A DNA stretch of 64,000 nt from Streptosporangium subroseum (lineage in GTDB: Bacteria > Actinomycetota > Actinomycetes > Streptosporangiales > Streptosporangiaceae): assembly GCF_900188345.1 (NCBI RefSeq), contig NZ_FZOD01000008.1, positions 124,001-188,000 of the forward strand, written 5' to 3'. A program made the position numbers and the translations under genes. Each line of letters begins with the position of its first letter. Position 1 is the stretch's first letter. Under the pieces are notes generated by a model. That model was not told the origin of the DNA and did no database searches. It was given only the letters and a program-made list of their open reading frames with translations. Positions 1 through 9,433 of the stretch are shown piece after piece.

Positions 1-296
1 TAACTCGAACGGTGACCGCGGACGAACGCCATGCCGTTGATGGCCGAGGATCCGCCGAGGCCACGCCCGCGCGGCCAGGGAATCCTCGTCCCCGTCGCGG
101 CCTGCACCACCGAGGTGCCGGCCCAGTCCGCCGACGTCCCCTGCAGGCTCAGCCAGTCGGGCGGCGGGGCCTCCAACGGCTTCCGCGCGCCGGCCTCCAG
201 CAGGAGGACGCGCGCATCCGCGTCCTCCGACAACCGCGCGGCCACCACGCAGCCGGCCGTCCCCCCGCCCACGACGATGTAGTCATAACCGTCCAC
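1..296 (-). CDS. GMC family oxidoreductase, N-terminal part (runs off window)
   Basis: The reading starts at GTG 296 and leaves the window at base 1, so only about 98 residues are seen. They carry the FAD-binding Rossmann motif near the N-terminus (VVGGGTAGCVVAARLSE, then LLLEAG) and the GMC signature GRGLGGSSAIN, followed by FVRGH as in choline dehydrogenase and related alcohol oxidases. An AAGGGAG ribosome site lies six bases before the GTG. Members oxidise alcohols using FAD; the substrate cannot be told from this part. Confidence 0.85.
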   Translation of the reverse strand, partial: MDGYDYIVVGGGTAGCVVAARLSEDADARVLLLEAGARKPLEAPPPDWLSLQGTSADWAGTSVVQAATGTRIPWPRGRGLGGSSAINGMAFVRGHRSS

Positions 297-338
297 GGCG
301 GGCTCCCTTATCCCAGTGCAGCACACATCGAAATTTTC

Positions 339-344
339 ATTATA
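339..344 (-). promoter_or_regulatory. Candidate -10 box (TATAAT) for the GMC oxidoreductase
   Basis: A perfect TATAAT reads on the minus strand in an AT-rich island within otherwise GC-rich DNA, about 43 bases upstream of the GTG at 296. No clear -35 box is seen at the expected distance. The rest of 297-583 shows no convincing gene. Confidence 0.35.
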
Positions 345-583
345 AATAGGGCGATAAGGGAGAATTTAGCCCACGCTCTCGGATACCACCCGGCGTCCAC
401 GATGCGACTCGCCCGCTTTCGCCACGGTCAGAAATGCCCACTGTCGCGAAGAGGTCCGCCGCCGACCGCGATCGCCGCTCTTTTCCGCCTCACGACCATC
501 AATCGCGCCATCACGTGGCCGGTGCCCCGGAGGCCGAAAGTCACTGGCCCGTGCCCCGGCGCAAACGGTATTCTCCTACCCTC

Positions 584-1420
584 GTGACTACTTCGGATCC
601 TGGGCAACAGCATTCCTCCGCTCGCCTCGGATGGCGGGAGAGCAACCGCGCATGGTGGGACGAGCGCGTACCACTGCACGCCGCCAGCGAACTCTTCGAC
701 GTCACCGGTTTCCAGGCAGGTCGAGACACACTGCGCCCCTTCGAGGCGGCAGAGGTCGGCGACGTCACGGGCAAGGCCCTGCTGCACCTGCAGTGCGGAA
801 TCGGGCTGGACACCCTCTCCTGGGCCCGGCGTGGAGCCCGGGTCACCGGCCTGGACTTCTCCGAACCGGCCATCGAAAGGGCCCGTACGCTCGCCGCCGA
901 GATCGGGGTGGCCGGCGCCCGCTTCGTGGCCGCCGACGTCTACAACGCCGCGCAGGTTCTGGAGGAGGAGACGTTCGACATCCTCTACACCGGGATCGGC
1001 GCGCTGTGCTGGCTACCGGACCTCGGCCTGTGGGCGCGGACCGTGGCCTCGCTGATTGCGCCCGGCGGTTTCCTCTATCTCGTCGAGCGTCACCCGATCG
1101 CGGAGGTTCTGGGCAAGGACGGTCGCACGGTCACGCGCGACTACTTCCTGCGCGAGGCCGCCGTCACCGACGAGACCGGCAGCTACGCCGACCAGAGCGC
1201 GCAGACCACGGTCAACCGCAGCGTGCAATGGCAGCACGGACTCGGTGACGTGGTCAGCACGCTGGTCGCGTCCGGCCTGCGCCTGGAGTTCCTACACGAG
1301 CACGCCTTCACGTTCTATCCCCAGTTTTCCGTCCTGCACCAGACCGTGCAGGGCGTCTACCGCATCCCCGCCGGGCAACCACAGGTGCCGCTGGTCTACT
1401 CCCTGCGCGCGACGAAGTAA
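584..1420 (+). CDS. Class I SAM-dependent methyltransferase
   Basis: About 278 residues from GTG 584. The glycine-rich SAM-binding motif I is LLHLQCGIGLDTLSWA (about residues 66-81), followed by the acidic strand end VTGLDFS. The N-terminal segment DERVPLHAASELFDV is typical of the same family of small actinobacterial methyltransferases. The frame stays open back to 434, but the upstream residues are arginine-rich and unlike the family, so GTG 584 is preferred although no strong ribosome site precedes it. The substrate is unknown and the gene appears monocistronic. Confidence 0.8.
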   Translation: MTTSDPGQQHSSARLGWRESNRAWWDERVPLHAASELFDVTGFQAGRDTLRPFEAAEVGDVTGKALLHLQCGIGLDTLSWARRGARVTGLDFSEPAIERARTLAAEIGVAGARFVAADVYNAAQVLEEETFDILYTGIGALCWLPDLGLWARTVASLIAPGGFLYLVERHPIAEVLGKDGRTVTRDYFLREAAVTDETGSYADQSAQTTVNRSVQWQHGLGDVVSTLVASGLRLEFLHEHAFTFYPQFSVLHQTVQGVYRIPAGQPQVPLVYSLRATK

Positions 1421-1444
1421 GGACTCTTCGGAGAATCCGAGCCG

Positions 1445-1473
1445 GCAGGCCGGAAAATATTATTTCGGCCTGC
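1445..1473. terminator. Stem-loop after the methyltransferase gene
   Basis: Eight-base GC-rich arms GCAGGCCG and CGGCCTGC flank an AT-rich loop, starting 25 bases after the methyltransferase stop codon. There is no U-tract, so the terminator role is inferred from position and symmetry. The rest of 1421-1898 shows no convincing gene. Confidence 0.4.
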
Positions 1474-1898
1474 GAACGTCGTCCCGACAGCTCGCCGGGC
1501 CGCACCCGGGCGCGGCGCGCACCCGATCTCACGCCCGTCAGCTGAGCACGGGTGCCCGCGAGGTCCGAAGTTGGTCCGGCATAGCAGGCAGATCCGAACT
1601 TGAATGCGCGAAGTCGGGCATCGGCCGATCGCCTCCGTCCCTCGCGGGTATGACAAAAGCATGAGATACGCGCGAACGACAGGTTCATCACCGATGAGCG
1701 GGAGCGGCGCGAATGGGTGTCCGCGCTGAGCCGAGACGCTCGACCAGGACAGGAAGAACGCGGTGACGGCCCGCACGCTGCGGGCCGGCGAACGTCCGGC
1801 GGAGCCGTGACGGCTGACCCGGCGGCGAGCGGGTGGGGCGGCGCTGCACTCAAGCCGAGGAGCAGCGAGGTGAGCAGCGGCAGGTGGGGCGGGCCGAC

Positions 1899-3176
1899 GT
1901 GTACGGACGGATGCGGGGCTGGCTGCTGGGCTCTGGGGCGAACTGGGCGCGCTGGACGGCGCTGCGGTTGCTCAGACTGGTGGATCTACGGCGGGCCCGC
2001 GGTGCGCCCGCGCCGAGTGCCGAAAAGGTACGGATCCTGCTCTTTCACGCCTACGGCATGGGCGGCACCATCCGCACCGTGCTCAACCTCGCCGGGTATC
2101 TGGCGCACAGCCACGACGTGGAAATCGTCAGCCTGATCCGCGCCCAGAGCCACCCGTTCTTTCCCGTTCCCCCCGGCGTCGCGGTCTCGTTCCTGGATGA
2201 CCGTACCGAGCGGAAGGGCAGGGTGCGCGCGCTGCTGTCACGGTTGCCGAGCGTGCTCGTGCCTTCGACCGAGCCCACCTACCGGCGCTGCTCGCTCTGG
2301 ACCGACCTCGTGCTGCTGCGTTACCTGCGCTCGCTGACCGGCGGAGTGCTGATCACCACGCGGCCCAGTCTCAACCTGTTCGCCGCCTCCTTCGCCCCGC
2401 CCGAGGTCGTCACCATCGGCCAGGAACACCGCAATCTGGCCGCGCACAAGCCCCCGCTCCGCAAAATCATCCTGCGCAGGTACGGCAGGCTGGACGCGCT
2501 GGTGACCCTGACCCGGGCCGACCTGGATCACTATGCCCGAGCGGTGCCGGGTGTCCGTCTGACCTGCATCCCCAACGCGCTGCCGCCCCTCGGTACGGGA
2601 GACGCCTGCCTGGAGAGCACCACGGCCGTCGCGCTGGGGCGGCTGGAGCGGGTCAAGGGCTTCGACCTGCTCCTGGCGGCCTGGCGCCTGGTCTGCGACC
2701 GGCGCCCGGAATGGACGCTGCGCATCTACGGATCCGGGCCGTGGCTGGATCGGCTGAAGACGCAGATCGACGAGCTGGAACTGACGGACCGCGCCTTCCT
2801 CATGGGCCGGACCAACCAGGTCGGCGAGGAACTGTCCAAGGCCGCGATGTTCCTGCTCAGCTCCCGCTCAGAAGGCATGCCGATGGCCCTGATCGAGGCG
2901 ATGAGCAAGGGCCTGCCGTCGGTCGCCTTCGACTGCCCCACCGGGCCCGGGGAGATCATCACCGACGGCGTCGACGGCCGGCTGGTCGAGCCGAAGAACA
3001 TCGAAGCCTTCGCCGAGACGATCTGCGAGCTCATCGACGACCAGGATCTGCGTCGCAAGCTCGGCGCCGCCGCGCAGAGCACCGCCGTGGCCTATGACCT
3101 TCAGGCCATCGGCGCCCGCTGGGACACGCTGCTGACCGAGACCGTACGGCACCGGACCCGATCCAGGTCCCGGTGA
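1899..3176 (+). CDS. GT4-type glycosyltransferase
   Basis: Two-domain GT-B glycosyltransferase of about 425 residues. The N-terminal acceptor domain begins VRILLFHAYGMGGTIRTVLNLA. The C-terminal donor domain has VALGRLERVKGFDLLL and the nucleotide-sugar signature SEGMPMALIEAMSKGLPSVAF followed by CPTGPGEII, as in actinobacterial teichoic-acid or capsule-type transferases. Start choice is uncertain: GTG 1899 and ATG 1911 are both possible, and the frame is open further upstream. No partner polysaccharide genes are adjacent. Confidence 0.82.
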   Translation: MYGRMRGWLLGSGANWARWTALRLLRLVDLRRARGAPAPSAEKVRILLFHAYGMGGTIRTVLNLAGYLAHSHDVEIVSLIRAQSHPFFPVPPGVAVSFLDDRTERKGRVRALLSRLPSVLVPSTEPTYRRCSLWTDLVLLRYLRSLTGGVLITTRPSLNLFAASFAPPEVVTIGQEHRNLAAHKPPLRKIILRRYGRLDALVTLTRADLDHYARAVPGVRLTCIPNALPPLGTGDACLESTTAVALGRLERVKGFDLLLAAWRLVCDRRPEWTLRIYGSGPWLDRLKTQIDELELTDRAFLMGRTNQVGEELSKAAMFLLSSRSEGMPMALIEAMSKGLPSVAFDCPTGPGEIITDGVDGRLVEPKNIEAFAETICELIDDQDLRRKLGAAAQSTAVAYDLQAIGARWDTLLTETVRHRTRSRSR

Positions 3177-3398
3177 CCATCGGGGCGAGAGCGAGTCCGG
3201 ACAGGGCGGTCAGCGACTGGCTCGTCGAGATCGAGGTGACAGCCGCGGGCTGATGAGGACCGGTTCGACAGGACCGGCTGGTTGAAGGACAGGGTGAGCA
3301 CGCGATGCAGAACGAGATTCGGAGGCGACAGAGGCAGACGACGCCGTGGCAACGACGGTCCACCCGATTTCAGATCAACCGAAACGAGGACCTACCGT

Positions 3399-3989
3399 GT
3401 GGCCATGGAACTCATCGGGGAAATCACCACTGACCGCCCGCTGCTCGTCCTCGCGGTCAAGGAAGAAGCACAGTTCCTTGACACCGGCCTCCCGGTGCTG
3501 CTCACCGGCATAGGCAAGGTCAACGCCGCGGTCACGCTGGCCACCGTGCTCGCCCGTGGGCCCCGCCCCTCCCACATCGTCAACCTGGGCACCGCGGGAG
3601 CGCTGCGCCCGGGGTGGACGGGCACCCACGTCGTCAGCACCGTGATCCAGCACGACCTGGACACCGACCTGCTGTACGCCCTCACCGGCGAGACCTACGG
3701 AGCGGCACTGACGCTGAACGCGGACGACGGCCCGACCCTGGCGACCGGAGACGCCTTCGTCGCGGACGAGGCCGCGCGCGAGCTCCTCGCGGTCCGGGCC
3801 CACCTGGTCGACATGGAGGGCTACGCCCTGGCGACGGCCGCGGCCCAGGCCGGTGTCCCGATCCGTATCGTCAAGCACGTCAGCGACGACGCGGGCGAAG
3901 GCGCGGTGAAAAGCTGGCGCGAGTCGGTGGCCGACTGCGCCCGCGTCCTGGCCGACTGGGCCACCCGGCACGTAACCCATCAGCTCTGA
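3399..3989 (+). CDS. Nucleosidase (PNP/MTAN phosphorylase superfamily)
   Basis: About 196 residues. The family beta-strand LPVLLTGIGKVNAAVTLA is followed by VNLGTAGALRPG and, near residue 140, the nucleoside-binding VDMEGYALATAAAQ, which matches the conserved Met-Glu-Gly/Ala motif contacting ribose. Then comes RIVKHVSDDAG with the catalytic-type Asp. It probably hydrolyses a purine nucleoside such as an adenosylhomocysteine or methylthioadenosine relative. GTG 3399 is chosen because GAGGA lies eight bases upstream; ATG 3405 is the alternative. Confidence 0.75.
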   Translation: MAMELIGEITTDRPLLVLAVKEEAQFLDTGLPVLLTGIGKVNAAVTLATVLARGPRPSHIVNLGTAGALRPGWTGTHVVSTVIQHDLDTDLLYALTGETYGAALTLNADDGPTLATGDAFVADEAARELLAVRAHLVDMEGYALATAAAQAGVPIRIVKHVSDDAGEGAVKSWRESVADCARVLADWATRHVTHQL

Positions 3990-4246
3990 CCTTCGCGTCC
4001 GCCGCGGCCGGCGGACGGCCGGATCGGCCTTCTCGCCGGCCCGCGTATCCGCGGCTCGAAGTCCCGGCAAACGCGGCTCTCCGACGACGACCTGCGCTGG
4101 ACCCCACCGATCTCCAAGCATGAGATCAGCGCCCTGCGTCCTCTCCGCGCACCACGTGGTCTGTCGAAGGTCCGTTCGCTCCGGCGCGGCCACGGTGGTG
4201 TGCCGGCATCCCGCTCGTTCGTTCACAAGGCGGTCGGCGGCCGTGT

Positions 4247-4810
4247 TCAGGGGCGCTTCGGCTCGAAGTGCATCGCGGTGATCCCGCAGTCGAACGGCCG
4301 AGCAGCGACGAGGCGGAGCCGCTGGTGGGCTCCGATGTTGGCGAACACCGGCATTCCGGCGCCGATCGCGGTCGGGTTGACGAACAGGTGGAGTTCGTCG
4401 AGCAGGCCCTTGGCGATCAGGTCTGATACGAGCGTGCCGCCTCCGTAGGCGATGATGTCCCCGCCCGGCTGGGCCTTGAGCTTGTTCACGGTCTCGGCGA
4501 GGTCGCCGCCGGCGACGACGGCGTTCTCCCAGGGCGACTCGGTGAGGGTGTTGGAGATCACGACCTTGGGCGTGTTGTTCATCCAGTCGATGGACTCCTT
4601 GTCCTCGCCCTCGGGCCCGGCCGCCCACGCCGGGATGAACCCCTCGGCGAGCTTGCGGCCCAGCACGATGCAGTCGACCGGCTTCATGAGCGCGCCGATG
4701 TAGGCGTTGATGTCGTCGGTCCACGGGAACGTCATCCAGTCCATCTCGCCGTTCGGGCCGGCCATGTAACCGTCGACGGTGGTCTGGACCTGGAGCTTGA
4801 ACTTGCGCAT
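4247..4810 (-). CDS. Dihydrofolate-reductase-like (RibD C-terminal) family protein
   Basis: 187 residues starting MRKFKLQVQTTVDGYMAGPNGEMDWM, the standard opening of the YyaP/YwjB-type branch of the RibD C-terminal/DHFR superfamily. It continues with DCIVLGRKLAEGF and a late glycine-rich DIIAYGGGTLVSDLIA that would bind the NADPH phosphates. These proteins are thought to be NADPH-dependent reductases, but their substrates are mostly unknown. It stands alone between plus-strand genes. Confidence 0.8.
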   Translation of the reverse strand: MRKFKLQVQTTVDGYMAGPNGEMDWMTFPWTDDINAYIGALMKPVDCIVLGRKLAEGFIPAWAAGPEGEDKESIDWMNNTPKVVISNTLTESPWENAVVAGGDLAETVNKLKAQPGGDIIAYGGGTLVSDLIAKGLLDELHLFVNPTAIGAGMPVFANIGAHQRLRLVAARPFDCGITAMHFEPKRP

Positions 4811-5408
4811 GAGGTGCTTCCAATCGGTGCGGTGTCGATCTCTGGTGTCACTCGTTCTTTACGATGCCCCCACTCTGGCATCCGACAATCCAAAACGTCA
4901 AGACAAATTTTTTTGTCGGTGTCGCCCACCTGGACGCCACGGCTTGTCTTCCCAGGTCAAACGGCTACCGGAGCGACGAATCGATCACCGGTCGATGTGT
5001 TGGGCGACGCCGGGTTCGGGCCAACGGCCGGCAGTCCACCGCCATCAGGATCATTGGTCACAACGACGCACGGCTCTCAGCCGGTCGCACCGTTGTCGTA
5101 GTGCTCGTGCTCCTGGTGCGCGGCGGTGAACTTGCCGATGAAGTCAGCCCGAAGCGATCCCGGTACCGGCTCGACATGGTCGGAGACCGCGCTCTTCACG
5201 CTGGGATCGTCCGTTGTCGTTCGCGGATGCCGAGCCCGCACTCATGGGCCCCACGGGGGCGCCTATCAGGCGACTGTCCGATATGCGGTCATATATCCGA
5301 GAAGTAAACGAAAGTGCACAATATGGTAAGAAAGTAATAATTTCAAGTACTTTACATGGTCTCTCCAGTGGTGATCGGATTCCTTCGATCATCAACTCTG
5401 GAGGCAGT
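4811..5408. other. Intergenic region with AT-rich tract before the S8 protease
   Basis: No convincing gene. The stretch 5280-5360 is strikingly AT-rich compared with its surroundings and is probably the promoter region of the protease gene beginning at 5409. The DHFR-like gene diverges from the other side. Confidence 0.4.
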
Positions 5409-8400
5409 GTGAGACCAGTTTTTACCCGGAGGTCTGCGGCGTCAGTAGCCGCGGCCCTTGTTGCCGTTGTGGTCACCCCTGCGGCGGCTCACAGTGCTCC
5501 TCTTGTTCAACCGCCCACGGTGACGTCGGCCCCAACCGGCAGCGCGCACCCTGAGCCTGCCACGGTGACGTTGATCACTGGCGACAAGGTGACGGTGACT
5601 CAGGGATCTCATGGAACCCCCTCGGTGAACGTCGAGCGCGCGCCGGAGGCCACGGGCTCGGTGCGCATCGCCACCGAGGATGGGGACACCTATGTGTACC
5701 CCGACGAGGCTGTGGCCTACATTGCGGCCGGTCGACTTGACAAGCAACTCTTCGACGTGACCCAGTTGATAGCCCAGGGCTACGACGACGCGCACAGCAG
5801 TGAACTCCCTTTGATCGTCACCCACACGGAGGATTCGGCCACCCTCAGGCCCGGCACCACGAACGGCCTGTCCACCCCGCAGCCCAGCACCGCGCTGCCG
5901 GGTGCCGAGACCACGCTGAGCCTTCCCTCCATCCGCGGTGAGGCGGTCCGCGCCCACCGGTCGAAAGCCGCGGCCTTCTGGTCGGCTCTCACCGGCGCCG
6001 GGCACGGCGGCCCGCCGCCGGCGGGCCGGATCACTGGCACGCCGGATACCGCGGTGGCGCCCCCCTTCGCCGCCGGCGTCGACAAGGTGTGGCTCGACGG
6101 CAAGGCGGAGGCGACCCTCGCCGATACCACCGCGCAGATCGGCGCCCCCGCGGCCTGGACCGCGGGAGGCACGGGCGCCGGGGTCCGGGTTGCCATCCTG
6201 GACAGTGGGGTGGACACCACCCATCCGGACCTCGTGGACCGCATTGCGGCGTCCAAGAGCTTCGTCCCCGGCGAGGACGTCGTCGACCGGAACGGGCACG
6301 GGACCCACACCGCCTCCACCCTGTCCGGGACGGGCGCCGCTTCCGGCGGTAAGGAGCAGGGAGTCGCCCCCCGCGCCGATCTGCTGGTGGGCAAGGTCCT
6401 CGGCGACACCGGTTCCGGATCGGTGTCGGGCATCGTCGCGGGCATGGAGTGGGCGGCGCGGACCGAGCACGCCAAGGTGATCAGCATGAGTCTGGGCGTC
6501 AGCGACTGGCACACCCAGGACGATCCGATGAGCCAGGCCGTGAACCGGCTGAGCGCCGAGACGGGCGCGCTCTTTGTCATCGCCGCGGGCAACGACGGAC
6601 TCGATCCCTACAGCCTTGCCGCGCCGGGAACCGCGGACGCCGCGCTCACCGTCGGCGCGGTGGACGCGTCCGACCACCTCGCCGAGTTTTCCAGTGCCGG
6701 GCCACGCATGAACGACGACGCCCTCAAGCCCGACCTGACCGCTCCCGGCGTGGACGTGCTGGCGGCCCGCTCGCAGTACATGAGCTGGGGCGAAGGCTAT
6801 TACCGCCTGGAGAGCGGCACCTCCATGGCGACGCCCCACGTCGCCGGGGCAGCGGTCCTGCTGGCCCAGAAACACCCGGAGTGGACCGGGCAGCAGATCA
6901 AGAACGCTCTGATGAGCACCAGCGTGCCGACCCCCGACTACAGCCCCTACCAGGCCGGCACCGGCCGGCTGAACGTGGCCGCCGCGTACCGGCGGGACCA
7001 GATCATCGCGACCGGGTCGGTGGACGCGGGGCTCGTCCCGTGGTCGTCCGGTACGCAGCGGCAGCCGATCAAGCGGAAGATCACCTATACCAACACCACG
7101 GACAGCCCCATCACTTTGGATCTCTCCGTCGACCATGGCGACTCCCCCGCACGGGCGTTCACGGTAGCCGCCGACCACGTCACCGTGCCCGCGCGCGGAA
7201 CCTCGACGGTCGACGTCACGGTGGACCCGAACGGGCTCGCATCGGGCCAGTACGCCGTCCAGGTCAGAGCACGGCACGCAACCGATGAAGTGCACACGGT
7301 CGTAGGCGTCTCCGTTGAATCCAAAAAGCACAACCTCACCGTCCACCTGAAGGACCGCGCCGGTCGGCCCCTGAGCGGCGAGGTCGAGATCAGGAGCGCC
7401 GACGGAGGCACCACCTTCATGTGGGTCCCGAACGGGACGCTCACCAGCCGCTGGGCCCCCGGCTCCTACACCGTCGTCTCCCTCGCGGACGTGGAAGGTC
7501 TGCATGGACCCCACTCCCTCGGGCTCGCGATGCTGACCGCTCCCGAAGTCGACCTGACGGCCGACCGGAACGTGGAGCTCGACGCCTCGCAGGCGCGCCA
7601 GGTGAAGGTGGCGACACCCCAGCCGACCGCCGTCGTCAGCAGCAGGATCGACCTCTACCGCTCCTTCACCTCGAGCCGGCCCACGCCCGACGACGGGGAT
7701 GCCCTGCGTGAGACGATCATGCCCCCCGCCACCTACGACAGCCTGTGGGCCCTCCCGAGCAAGGAGAAGGTGAAGAAGGGCAGCTTCGTCCTCACCACCA
7801 GGTTCCGCGCCGAGCAGACGCCACTGGAGATCACCTACCGCGGTCACCGCCTCGACGACGCCCTCGTGCAGCCTGGTTCCCAGCCGATGCGGGACGGCAC
7901 CTCGCGCCTGGACGCCGTCTTCGCCGGCACCGGCTCACCGGCCGACTACGCCGGCCTGTCCGCCCGCGGCAAGGCCGTGGTCGTACGCGGCGGCGACGCC
8001 GTGGCCCCCACGGATCGGGCAGCGGCGGCGCACACCGCCGGTGCGGCGATGCTCCTGGTGGTCAACGACGGCGCCGGCCGGAAGAGCGCCTGGTACGGCG
8101 ACCCCGACGCCGTGTCGACCGGGCGGATCCCGGTCGCCTCGGTGACCATGGACGAGGGAGAAGAGCTGATCAACGAGATCACCACCGCGGGCAGGAACGG
8201 GATACGGCTGGCGGTCGAGGCCCACCCGGCGCCGAAGTACCTGTACGACCTGGTCGACTACCACCTTGGAGGGGTGCCCAAGGACCCCTCGGCCAAGACG
8301 GATCCCCGCGACCTCGCCCGGATCGATCTCGAGTTCACGCCGCCTTCCGGGAAGCAGGTCACCGAGTCACGGGTGGACTTCCCGCCGTACGAGTGGTACT

Positions 8401-9224
8401 CGGCCGTCCCGTTCTCCTCGGAGCCGGTCGCCCCGGGGCGGCGTACCGACTGGGTCTCCGCCGGAGACGGAATCATCTGGCAGCAGTCCGCAGGCCTGGA
8501 GGACTGGGGGAGGTCTCAGACCGACCGGCTGTCCTACCGGCCGGGCAGCGTGCAGAAGGATCGCTGGTTCGGCCCCATCACACGGCCACGTCTGATCAGC
8601 ACCGACCTCCCGTTCCGCGGCGAGTACGGACTCAGCGCCTACATCCAGGGATTCGGCGACGCGGGAGCCGCACACAGCGGCGGGACCGGCATGCCGCAGA
8701 CGATCTCGATGTACCAGGGCGACAGGCAACTGGTCCAGGTCGAAGGTTGGCCCACGCTCAACGTCGGTGACCTGGCACCGCAGAAACTGCCGTACCGGCT
8801 GGTCGTCGAGACGAAGGGTGACGCCAAGGTCAGCCCCTACTCCACCGCCACCCAGACCGAGTGGAGGTTCACCTCCGGTGTCCCCGAGGGGGTGCAGGCC
8901 ATCCCGCTGGTCCAGCTGGACTACGGAACGGACCTGGATGCCGAAGGCAGGGCGGAGCGCACGTCGGACTTCTCCATCACGCCGGTGGTGCTCGGCAGCG
9001 ACTCCGCTCAGGATGCTCTCTCCTCGCTCATGCTCGAGGTCTCCTACGACGACGGGGCCACCTGGCAGCGGCAGAGCCTGAAGGAGAAGAAGGGCACCTG
9101 GCAGACGTCTCTGAGCGCGCCGTACCGAGCCGACTACGTATCCATCCGGGTCACTGCCAAGCAGCGAAACGGCGGCGGCGTCACCCAGACCGTCACCCGG
9201 GCCTTCGGCCTCGAAAAGTCCTAG
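5409..9224 (+). CDS. Large secreted S8 (subtilisin-like) serine protease
   Basis: About 1271 residues with an N-terminal Sec-type signal (positive start, hydrophobic AALVAVVVTPAAAHSA). The propeptide includes the ITGDKVTV repeat common in these actinobacterial enzymes. The catalytic triad is visible: Asp265 in VAILDSGVD, His297 in NGHGTHTAS and Ser472 in GTSMATPHVAG; the oxyanion Asn lies in IAAGNDG. A protease-associated domain follows around residues 850-930 (GKAVVVRGG). GTG 5409 has GGAGG four bases upstream. It probably degrades proteins outside the cell for nutrition. Confidence 0.93.
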   Translation: MRPVFTRRSAASVAAALVAVVVTPAAAHSAPLVQPPTVTSAPTGSAHPEPATVTLITGDKVTVTQGSHGTPSVNVERAPEATGSVRIATEDGDTYVYPDEAVAYIAAGRLDKQLFDVTQLIAQGYDDAHSSELPLIVTHTEDSATLRPGTTNGLSTPQPSTALPGAETTLSLPSIRGEAVRAHRSKAAAFWSALTGAGHGGPPPAGRITGTPDTAVAPPFAAGVDKVWLDGKAEATLADTTAQIGAPAAWTAGGTGAGVRVAILDSGVDTTHPDLVDRIAASKSFVPGEDVVDRNGHGTHTASTLSGTGAASGGKEQGVAPRADLLVGKVLGDTGSGSVSGIVAGMEWAARTEHAKVISMSLGVSDWHTQDDPMSQAVNRLSAETGALFVIAAGNDGLDPYSLAAPGTADAALTVGAVDASDHLAEFSSAGPRMNDDALKPDLTAPGVDVLAARSQYMSWGEGYYRLESGTSMATPHVAGAAVLLAQKHPEWTGQQIKNALMSTSVPTPDYSPYQAGTGRLNVAAAYRRDQIIATGSVDAGLVPWSSGTQRQPIKRKITYTNTTDSPITLDLSVDHGDSPARAFTVAADHVTVPARGTSTVDVTVDPNGLASGQYAVQVRARHATDEVHTVVGVSVESKKHNLTVHLKDRAGRPLSGEVEIRSADGGTTFMWVPNGTLTSRWAPGSYTVVSLADVEGLHGPHSLGLAMLTAPEVDLTADRNVELDASQARQVKVATPQPTAVVSSRIDLYRSFTSSRPTPDDGDALRETIMPPATYDSLWALPSKEKVKKGSFVLTTRFRAEQTPLEITYRGHRLDDALVQPGSQPMRDGTSRLDAVFAGTGSPADYAGLSARGKAVVVRGGDAVAPTDRAAAAHTAGAAMLLVVNDGAGRKSAWYGDPDAVSTGRIPVASVTMDEGEELINEITTAGRNGIRLAVEAHPAPKYLYDLVDYHLGGVPKDPSAKTDPRDLARIDLEFTPPSGKQVTESRVDFPPYEWYSAVPFSSEPVAPGRRTDWVSAGDGIIWQQSAGLEDWGRSQTDRLSYRPGSVQKDRWFGPITRPRLISTDLPFRGEYGLSAYIQGFGDAGAAHSGGTGMPQTISMYQGDRQLVQVEGWPTLNVGDLAPQKLPYRLVVETKGDAKVSPYSTATQTEWRFTSGVPEGVQAIPLVQLDYGTDLDAEGRAERTSDFSITPVVLGSDSAQDALSSLMLEVSYDDGATWQRQSLKEKKGTWQTSLSAPYRADYVSIRVTAKQRNGGGVTQTVTRAFGLEKS

Positions 9225-9433
9225 AAGAACGATCGGCGGGTGAGGCGTCACCGGCAGATGATCGCGGCGAGGGCCTGAAGGCCTCGTGGATGTCGTCACG
9301 GATCTCCCAGCGGATGCGTAGGCGGCGGAACCGGTGCAGCGCGATCATCCAGAGTTCTGGATCAACCTCTCCCCTGCGGGGCGGCGGGTGTCGTACGGCT
9401 CCGTGCCGGTGGGAGCGCGCCACGCCCGCGTCC

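Noticed and set aside
5442..7847. 800-codon open frame opposite the S8 protease
   Set aside because: Caused by high GC in the third codon position; the protease frame has an intact catalytic triad and signal peptide.
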